Below, in pieces: positions 1 through 4,821 of a DNA stretch of 6,543 bases. The DNA comes from Acidobacteriota bacterium (GTDB lineage Bacteria > Acidobacteriota > Vicinamibacteria > Vicinamibacterales > UBA2999), in contig JADZBZ010000536.1 in the NCBI GenBank assembly GCA_020851835.1, positions 1-6,543 of the forward strand. Direction: 5' to 3'. Made by a program: the position numbers and the translations under genes. The number at the start of each line of letters is the position of its first letter. Positions within the stretch are counted from its first letter, which is position 1. The notes beneath the pieces were generated by a model. It was not told the DNA's origin. It worked only from the letters and a program-made list of their open reading frames with translations, and made no database searches.

Positions 1-293
1 GAGTACTCGAACGCCAGGGTGGTCTCCTGCGGCACCACGGCGATGCGGCGCGCGATGTCGCGGCGGCTGAGCCGCATGATGGGCGTCCCGTCCAGCAGCA
101 CGCGGCCCGACACCGGCTGCCGCGTGCCGCTCAGTAACCGGAGCAGCGTCGTCTTGCCGGATCCGTTGGGGCCGAGGAGCCCGACGAGATCGCCGCGGCG
201 GACCTCCAGCGTCACCTCGTCCACGACGACGGGCGTGTCGGCGTGGTAGCGGAAGGTGACCCTATCGGCCCGTAGCAAGGCGCACCCCTGCAT
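1..293 (-). CDS. btuD: ABC transporter ATP-binding protein, FecE/BtuD type (N-terminal part, runs off left edge)
   Basis: This is the first 97 residues of a cytoplasmic ABC ATPase that would power import of a TonB-delivered ligand across the inner membrane. Visible motifs are the Walker A GPNGSGKT at residues 41-48 and a Q-loop in VVPQETT with Gln at about 89, a spacing usual for the FecE/BtuD importer family. Signature, Walker B and H-loop lie beyond the window. The start is uncertain. ATG at 293 has no clear Shine-Dalgarno. In-frame TTG at 278 has AGGGG six bases upstream and gives the usual short N-terminus (LLRADRVTF). Either start overlaps the receptor gene, whose stop is at 262-264, so translation is probably coupled. 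The B12 riboswitch and BtuB-like receptor upstream make cobalamin the inferred substrate. The ATPase alone cannot separate B12 from iron-siderophore import. No permease or binding-protein gene is visible; they may lie to the left. Confidence 0.88.
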   Translation of the reverse strand, partial: MQGCALLRADRVTFRYHADTPVVVDEVTLEVRRGDLVGLLGPNGSGKTTLLRLLSGTRQPVSGRVLLDGTPIMRLSRRDIARRIAVVPQETTLAFEY

Positions 294-2541
294 AGGCGGT
301 CCGGCGCGGCGCCGGAAAGCCGAGCACTTCCTCGTATCCCGCATCGAAGAGATTCTGCCCGCGGGCCTGCAGCGTCACCATGCGCCCGAGGCGCCAGGAG
401 GCGCCGAGGTTGGCGACGTGGTACGAGGGGTTCCGGTAGAGCCCGCCCGTCGGTCCATACGCGGGCTCGGCGTCGCGGGTCGCGCCGCGCTGCATGAACT
501 GCGCAAAGGCGCCGAGGCGCCCGCGCGACCAGGTGGCGTCGACCGATACCTGATGGCGGGGTCGGCGCAGCAGCGGATCCCCGACAGTGTAGGGCGGGGG
601 TGCATCCCGCGACCCGTCTACTGCGAGCACGGCCGTCGAGAGGAACGTGTAGGCACCTTGCACCGACAGCGCCGCGGTGGGTCGCCAGGCAGCCGACGCT
701 TCCACGCCCCGCGCGCGGGCGTTCGAGATGTTGTCGGTCTGCCACCGGCTCACGCCCGAGAACGAACGCCCGACCGAGATGATCAGGTCGTCGTAGCGAT
801 TGCCGAACGCCGTGACATCGAACTGCACGGCGCCACCGGCCAGGACCTGCGCCACGCCGAAGTCGGCGCTCGTGCTGCGCTCGGGCTTCAACCCGGCGTT
901 GTCGGTGAATGCAATCTCGAACGCGTCCGGCGGCCGGATGCCCGTACCGGCGGCGGCGTGAATCCGGGTCCAGCCGCGCGACGAGGCCGGATCGCCCACG
1001 ACCATCCAACTGACGGCTACCTTGGGGTTCACCGACGCGATCGTCTCGGCCTGAAAATCGGGTCGCGGCGTGAAGGCCATCGGATCGCCCGGGAATGCCA
1101 GGCGGCGGATGCGCTCGCCGCGAAGGCCCGCCGTCACCGAGAGCCGGCTGGACGCCTGCCAGCGTGCCTCGCCGAAGAAGCCCAGCACGCTGCGCCTCAC
1201 CGGCACGGCACCCGCCGCGCCGGCCGTGATGTAGGTGCTACCGCCGCGCTCACCCAACCACTCGACGCCCCCCGTGAAGCCCAGGGCGGCCGAGGCGGCC
1301 ACGTCGGTCTGCGTGCGCACGTGCGTGCGGCGCGACTCGCCCTCGGATGGAAACGCACTTTCGAAGGTCAGATCGTGATCGGAGGCGTCGAACTCGGTCC
1401 GCTGCCGCACCAGGCTGCCCGCGCCGAACCACGGCTGCAGCCATCGCAGGCCGCCGCTGGCGCGTCTCGTGAGCGTGCGCGCGGCGCGGTCGACGCCGAA
1501 GAAGCGGCCCGCGGGATCGGAACCGTAAGGCCCGGGCGTGCCGCGTGCGGCATCCACGTACCGAAGCGTCCCCTGGACGTCGGTCCCGCCGGGCCGACGC
1601 CACCCGAGTGTGACGGCTGCTTGCGACGTCCGGGCGTCGTCGTTGGAGACGCGCTCACCGTTGGCGGCCAGACCCGTGAACCCGTCCTCTGCAAACCAGT
1701 CGCCGCCTGCCTGCCACCGCAGGCCGCGACGCTCGCCGGTGGTGGATGCGGCGCCGCGCCGCATTCCCCGGCTGCCCGCTTCGAACAGGCCCTGTACCGA
1801 TGGCGCGGCGCCCGCGCGGGTGAGGATGTGCACGACGCCGCCAATGGCATCGGCGCCGTAGAGCGCGCTTTGCGGGCCGCGCACGACTTCCACCCGTTCG
1901 ACGTCGGCGAGCGGCACCTGCGAGAGGTCGATCCCGCCGCCGAAGGCGTTGGCGCGTACGCCGTCGATGAGAACGAGCGTGTAGTCCGATTCTCCGCCGC
2001 GCGTGAACAGCGAGGTGACGGCGCCCGTACCGCCGTTCTGCTGCACGATGACGCCAGGCACCGATTGCAGCGCCTGTCCCAGGGTGAACTGCTGCCGCAG
2101 GTCCAGCGTTCGGGCGTCGATGACCGTGGTGCTGTCGGGCACCCGGGAGAGCGGCAGGTCGACTTGTGCCGCCGTGACGACGAGACTCTCGCCCACGGCG
2201 GTCAGCCGTAGATCGAGGTCCGCTCGAGCGACCTCGCCCGCCGTGACCTCGACCACCGTGGTCGCCTCCAGGCCTTCGATCCGGCCGCGTACGACGTAGC
2301 GGCCCGCCACGGGCGCTGCCACCTCGAAGGCGCCGTCGGCGTCAGAAGAAGTAGAGCTGGCCTGGCCGGCCAGGGGCCCTTCGAGCGTGACGGTCGCCTG
2401 GGGGATCGGGCGGCGGTCCGGGTCGCGGACGATGCCCCGGACGCGACCGCCCTGAGCGGCGGTGGCCGAAAGAAAGCCGGGTCCGGCCAGGGCTAGAATG
2501 AGAGTGAGCGCCTGTCCGTACAGGCGTAGACGTGGTTGCAC
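262..2541 (-). CDS. btuB: TonB-dependent outer-membrane receptor, BtuB-like, with N-terminal carboxypeptidase-regulatory-like domain
   Basis: A 759-residue outer-membrane transporter, probably for cobalamin or other corrinoids. From a GTG start the order is: signal peptide with hydrophobic core (about 1-29, ending SATAA before QGG); a carboxypeptidase-regulatory-like beta-sandwich (about 32-113, beginning RVRGIVRDPD); a TonB box ESLVVTA (118-124), close to the DTLVVTA box of E. coli BtuB; a plug (about 130-245) with LVLIDGVR, RVEVVRGPQSALYG and DAIGGVVHILT; then a beta-barrel to the C-terminus. The plug closely resembles BtuB (PGVIVQQNGG, DLSQVPLADVERVE). GTG at 2541 is chosen because GGGAAAGG lies five bases upstream and a signal peptide follows at once. 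The frame stays open upstream to 2985, but that stretch is the riboswitch. The protein ends GVRLATGR, without the usual terminal aromatic residue. The regulatory-like domain is not present in classical BtuB. Regulation by the cobalamin riboswitch supports the substrate call. Confidence 0.9.
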   Translation of the reverse strand: MQPRLRLYGQALTLILALAGPGFLSATAAQGGRVRGIVRDPDRRPIPQATVTLEGPLAGQASSTSSDADGAFEVAAPVAGRYVVRGRIEGLEATTVVEVTAGEVARADLDLRLTAVGESLVVTAAQVDLPLSRVPDSTTVIDARTLDLRQQFTLGQALQSVPGVIVQQNGGTGAVTSLFTRGGESDYTLVLIDGVRANAFGGGIDLSQVPLADVERVEVVRGPQSALYGADAIGGVVHILTRAGAAPSVQGLFEAGSRGMRRGAASTTGERRGLRWQAGGDWFAEDGFTGLAANGERVSNDDARTSQAAVTLGWRRPGGTDVQGTLRYVDAARGTPGPYGSDPAGRFFGVDRAARTLTRRASGGLRWLQPWFGAGSLVRQRTEFDASDHDLTFESAFPSEGESRRTHVRTQTDVAASAALGFTGGVEWLGERGGSTYITAGAAGAVPVRRSVLGFFGEARWQASSRLSVTAGLRGERIRRLAFPGDPMAFTPRPDFQAETIASVNPKVAVSWMVVGDPASSRGWTRIHAAAGTGIRPPDAFEIAFTDNAGLKPERSTSADFGVAQVLAGGAVQFDVTAFGNRYDDLIISVGRSFSGVSRWQTDNISNARARGVEASAAWRPTAALSVQGAYTFLSTAVLAVDGSRDAPPPYTVGDPLLRRPRHQVSVDATWSRGRLGAFAQFMQRGATRDAEPAYGPTGGLYRNPSYHVANLGASWRLGRMVTLQARGQNLFDAGYEEVLGFPAPRRTAYAGVRLATGR

Positions 2542-2546
2542 GATCG

Positions 2547-2571
2547 CCTTTCCCGGCGTTACCCGCGCCGG
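2547..2571 (-). promoter_or_regulatory. Hairpin abutting the btuB Shine-Dalgarno (candidate riboswitch expression platform)
   Basis: On the minus strand a perfect 6-bp stem, CCGGCG (2571-2566) with CGCCGG (2558-2553) around loop CGGGTAA, runs directly into the Shine-Dalgarno GGGAAAGG (2554-2547) and takes up its first two Gs. There is no T-tract between riboswitch and start codon, so control of translation start is more likely than transcription termination. A second perfect hairpin lies just upstream (2591-2577, GCCGCC-TCA-GGCGGC). The switching role is inferred from position. Confidence 0.45.
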
Positions 2572-2607
2572 TGCCGGCCGCCTGAGGCGGCTGGCTGAAG
2601 GACGAAT

Positions 2608-2818
2608 TCCGTGGCGGAAGGTCTCCTGACTCGCGGATCGTCGCACGCGTCCGGCGTCTTCCCATCGCCCGAGCGACAGTGACGTCCCACCGAAGCCGTC
2701 CAACGGGGCGGTGACGGCGGAAAAAGAGGACGCGCGCTCCTCGCTTACAGTGGCGGGACCGTGTGGGCCTTGCACCCAACTTCCCTGGCCGCCGGGAACG
2801 CGTCGGTTGTCAGACGGA
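2608..2818 (-). promoter_or_regulatory. Cobalamin (adenosylcobalamin-class) riboswitch
   Basis: Read on the minus strand, this leader carries the conserved blocks of the cobalamin riboswitch in order. TTCCC (2798-2794) pairs with GGGAA (2785-2781), followed by GTTGGGTGCAAGGCCC. Then comes the B12 box in GGTCCCGCCACTGTAA (2760-2745). A variable arm follows, then GGGAAGACGCC (2663-2653), and finally GAGTCAGGAGACC (2632-2620), the hallmark 3' block. A possible closing stem P1 pairs TCCGT (2818-2814) with ACGGA (2612-2608). It sits directly upstream of a BtuB-like receptor, as expected for B12 feedback repression. The exact ends are approximate. Confidence 0.93.
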
Positions 2819-2845
2819 TTGTAGCATGGCAGAATGTCGCGTCCC
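2818..2845 (-). promoter_or_regulatory. Probable sigma70-type promoter for the btuB unit
   Basis: On the minus strand TACAAT (2823-2818) is a good -10 box. Sixteen bases upstream, GGGACG (2845-2840) matches the GAC core of a -35 box. The start would fall near 2811, just before the riboswitch core. That would leave out the 5' strand of the possible P1 stem, so either P1 is not used or transcription starts a little upstream. Assigned by position and hexamer match only. Confidence 0.35.
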
Positions 2846-2943
2846 GGCTCACCGGCCGCGCCGAGCGACGCGCCTAAGGAGCGGCCGGCACTGGGTTTAC
2901 GGCAGCCCGTTCCGTTCCCGTGCCGCCCGGCCGGATTTGGCGG

Positions 2944-2949
2944 TAAAAT
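2944..2949 (+). promoter_or_regulatory. Weak candidate -10 box for yjbQ
   Basis: TAAAAT is the only AT-rich hexamer upstream of yjbQ in a very GC-rich region, 62 bp before the start codon. No convincing -35 box lies at 16-18 bp. It may belong to an alternative sigma factor or be chance. Confidence 0.22.
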
Positions 2950-3011
2950 ACTGGGTTTGTGTTTGCCATCATGACGCCCCGCCATTCCGGGCCGACCACA
3001 AAGAGGAACGC

Positions 3012-3515
3012 ATGAGCAAGAGTTCGACCGTGACCGTCCGCGAGACCCCTGTGCAGAAGGTGGCGAGCGCGGCGGCTGGCGGCCTCGTCATCCACGGCGA
3101 GAACTTCGTCGTCGACACGGACGACCGCATCGAGCTGGTGGATCTGACCGACCGGGTCATGAGCTTCGCCCGGCAGTTCAACATCCGGGAGGGCATGATC
3201 ACCCTCTGGTCGATGCACACGACGTGCTCCGTGTTCATCAACGAGTTCCAGCGCGCGCTCCTCGTCGACATCAAGAAGTTCCTCGAAGAGATGGTGGCCC
3301 GCGATCGCTACTACATGCACAACGACCCCGATCACTCCGACTGCGATCGGATGAACGCCGACTCGCACCTTCGGGCGATGCTGCTGGGCCACTCGCTGAC
3401 GCTGCAGATCAGTGGCGGAGAGGTGGTGCTGGGGCAGTGGCAGCGCATCCTGATGGCCGAGCTCGACGGCCCGCGCGCCCGGACGCTCCGCGCCCAGGTG
3501 TGGGGCATCACATAG
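3012..3515 (+). CDS. yjbQ: YjbQ/UPF0047 family protein (COG0432)
   Basis: A 167-residue cytosolic protein of the YjbQ/UPF0047 family, a small trimeric fold. Some members have been reported to have weak thiamine-phosphate synthase activity; the physiological role is unsettled. Family hallmarks are in the expected order: MHTTCSVFINE (68-78), HNDPDHSDCDRMNADSHL (103-120) and the C-terminal GQWQRILMAELDGPR (141-155). The conserved His and Asp residues of these motifs are thought to form the ligand or metal pocket. ATG at 3012 has AGAGGA four bases upstream. The protein has about 25 more N-terminal residues than the roughly 138-residue E. coli YjbQ. It is the first gene of the rightward unit, divergent from the B12 riboswitch, and mqnE follows after 56 bp. 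No link between its function and menaquinone or NAD synthesis can be read from the sequence. Confidence 0.93.
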   Translation: MSKSSTVTVRETPVQKVASAAAGGLVIHGENFVVDTDDRIELVDLTDRVMSFARQFNIREGMITLWSMHTTCSVFINEFQRALLVDIKKFLEEMVARDRYYMHNDPDHSDCDRMNADSHLRAMLLGHSLTLQISGGEVVLGQWQRILMAELDGPRARTLRAQVWGIT

Positions 3516-3540
3516 GCAGCGTCTCGGGCGCCCCGGCTGC
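3516..3540 (+). other. Small hairpin between yjbQ and mqnE
   Basis: Directly after the yjbQ stop, GCAGC (3516-3520) pairs with GCTGC (3536-3540). Inside, CGGG (3525-3528) pairs with CCCG (3532-3535), with a four-base bulge on the 5' side. No T-run follows, so it is not an intrinsic terminator. It could protect the mRNA end or be chance in GC-rich sequence. Confidence 0.25.
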
Positions 3541-3571
3541 TGGGGACCGGAGGCTCGACGGCAGAACCACC

Positions 3572-4693
3572 ATGACGGCGCGGCTCCGGTCGGCAGGCCT
3601 CGAAGACATCGCCGCGAAGGTCGAGGCGCGGACGCGCCTGTCCTTCGAGGACGGCCGGCGGCTGTTCGCGGCGCCCGACCTGCTGGCGGTGGCCTGGCTA
3701 GCCAACCGCGAGCGCGAGCGGCGTCACGGCGCGCGCACCTACTTCAACCACAACCTGCGGCTCGAGGCCACCAACGTCTGCACGGCGTCGTGCCTGTTCT
3801 GTTCGTTCGCGCGGCTCAAGCCGGGCGACGCCGGCGCCTACACGAGCTCGGTGGAGCAGGTCCTCGACAAGCTGCGCGCCAGGGCCCACGAGCCGCTCAC
3901 CGAGGTTCACATCGTGAACGGGCTGCACCCGGAGCTGCCGTTCAGCTATTACACCGATCTGCTGCGCGGCCTGAAGGCGGTTCGGCCCGGCATCCATCTC
4001 AAGTGCTTCACGGCCGTCGAGATCGCCTACTTCGCTGGTCTCTACGGCCGGACGGACGAGCAGGTGCTGGTCGAACTCAGGGCCGCGGGCCTCGACTCAC
4101 TGCCGGGCGGCGGCGCCGAGATTTTCGCCGCGCGCGTGCGCCGGAAGATCTGCCACGACAAGTGCGACGGCGACCGCTATCTCGCGATTCACCGGACGGC
4201 GCACGGGCTGGGCATGCGGACCAACGTGACCATGCTCTACGGCCACATCGAGACGCCGGACGAGCGGGTGGACCACCTGCTTCGGATTCGCGCGCTGCAG
4301 GACGACACCGGCGGCTTCCAGGCGTTCATCCCGCTGGCGTTCCACCCCGATAACAACCAGATGCGCAAGCTCCCTCCGCCGTCGGCTGGCGACACGTTGC
4401 GCGTGCACGCCGTGGCGCGCCTGATGCTCGACAACGTGGACCACATCAAGGCGTACTGGATCTCGTGCGGGGTCGAGGTGGCGCAGACGGCGCTGTGGTT
4501 CGGTGCCGACGACCTCGACGGCACCGTGCAGGAAGAAACGATTTACCACATGGCGGGCTCGTCGACGCCGACGGCGCTGTCGACGGGCGACATCGAGCGG
4601 CTCATCACGGACGCGGGCCGCGAGCCGATCGAGCGCGACACCCTGTACAACGTGGTGCGCGTGCCGCAACTGGTCCCGGCCTGCGTGCTATAG
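3572..4693 (+). CDS. mqnE: Aminofutalosine synthase (radical SAM, futalosine menaquinone pathway)
   Basis: A 373-residue cytosolic radical SAM enzyme that joins the enolpyruvyl ether of chorismate-derived 3-(1-carboxyvinyloxy)benzoate to SAM, giving aminofutalosine in the futalosine route to menaquinone. The radical SAM cluster motif is CTASCLFC (Cys70, Cys74, Cys77), preceded by YFNHNLRLEATNV. Further family-typical blocks are EVHIVNGLHPELPFSYY, KCFTAVEI, GLDSLPGGGAEIF, MLYGHIET, GGFQAFIPLAFHPDNN and FGADDLDGTV near the C-terminus. These favour MqnE over its relatives MqnC and CofH. ATG at 3572 lacks a strong Shine-Dalgarno (GGAGG is about 18 bases upstream), but no better in-frame start exists between the yjbQ stop and here. 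Length is normal. Other mqn genes are not in the window. The next gene, nadA, also makes a [4Fe-4S] enzyme. Confidence 0.94.
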   Translation: MTARLRSAGLEDIAAKVEARTRLSFEDGRRLFAAPDLLAVAWLANRERERRHGARTYFNHNLRLEATNVCTASCLFCSFARLKPGDAGAYTSSVEQVLDKLRARAHEPLTEVHIVNGLHPELPFSYYTDLLRGLKAVRPGIHLKCFTAVEIAYFAGLYGRTDEQVLVELRAAGLDSLPGGGAEIFAARVRRKICHDKCDGDRYLAIHRTAHGLGMRTNVTMLYGHIETPDERVDHLLRIRALQDDTGGFQAFIPLAFHPDNNQMRKLPPPSAGDTLRVHAVARLMLDNVDHIKAYWISCGVEVAQTALWFGADDLDGTVQEETIYHMAGSSTPTALSTGDIERLITDAGREPIERDTLYNVVRVPQLVPACVL

Positions 4694-4703
4694 TCGATAT
4701 CAG

Positions 4704-4754
4704 ACCAAGCGTGGACGCGGCCGGATGTGCCGCGAACGCTGCGCTTGGTTTTTT
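4704..4754 (+). terminator. Intrinsic-terminator-like hairpin with T6 tract, between mqnE and nadA
   Basis: ACCAAGCG (4704-4711) pairs perfectly with CGCTTGGT (4742-4749). Inside, CGCGGC (4716-4721) pairs perfectly with GCCGCG (4729-4734) around a seven-base loop. A run of six Ts (4749-4754) follows the stem. It starts 10 bp after the mqnE stop and ends 67 bp before nadA. It may terminate the yjbQ-mqnE transcript, or act as an attenuator for nadA transcripts that read through from mqnE. Confidence 0.62.
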
Positions 4755-4802
4755 CGCGCCCGAAGATTGCGAAATGTTTCACAATCTCTCGTGCCGGGCG
4801 CG
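4755..4802 (+). promoter_or_regulatory. Long two-part inverted repeat in the nadA leader (candidate regulatory RNA element or operator)
   Basis: CGCGCCCG (4755-4762) is exactly complementary to CGGGCGCG (4795-4802). Nested inside, AGATTGCGAAA (4764-4774) pairs with TTTCACAATCT (4777-4787) with one mismatch in 11. The only large asymmetry is seven unpaired bases, 4788-4794. The inner palindrome alone could be a repressor operator. The two nested stems together look more like a folded 5' leader. I recognise no known consensus. The T6 hairpin lies immediately upstream and the nadA ribosome binding site immediately downstream. Confidence 0.5.
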
Positions 4803-4818
4803 GTGGCGAGGTACCCAC
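4803..4818 (+). promoter_or_regulatory. Small hairpin with the nadA Shine-Dalgarno in its loop
   Basis: GTGG (4803-4806) pairs with CCAC (4815-4818). The loop holds the likely nadA Shine-Dalgarno GAGG (4808-4811), ten bases before the ATG. It directly abuts the larger inverted repeat. Four base pairs are weak on their own, so a regulatory role is only suggested by position. Confidence 0.25.
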
Positions 4819-4821
4819 ACG

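Noticed and set aside
256..2211. Long open frame on the plus strand, 651 codons
   Set aside because: It lies antisense to the receptor gene, shows no recognisable domain and has the Arg/Gly/Ala-rich composition of a GC-rich shadow frame.
2577..2591. Hairpin GCCGCC-TCA-GGCGGC as an intrinsic terminator in the btuB leader
   Set aside because: No T-run follows it on the minus strand.
3224..3571. Upstream extension of the mqnE frame
   Set aside because: It overlaps yjbQ in another frame and translates to Arg/Ala-rich sequence. Family similarity begins just after ATG 3572.
4745..4785. TTGGTT (4745) or TTGCGA (4767) as -35 and CACAAT (4780) as -10 of a nadA promoter
   Set aside because: No combination gives a 16-18 bp spacing with acceptable hexamers.
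4465..4821. Upstream extension of the nadA frame, including an ATG at 4774
   Set aside because: It runs through the end of mqnE, the T6 hairpin and the palindrome. The ATG at 4774 lies inside the palindrome and has no Shine-Dalgarno; NadA similarity begins after 4822.
4694..4821. Firm assignment of the nadA leader as the known NAD+-I (nadA motif) riboswitch
   Set aside because: The gene and probable phylum fit, but I could not find the conserved bases of the motif by eye, so it is listed only as an unassigned structured leader.
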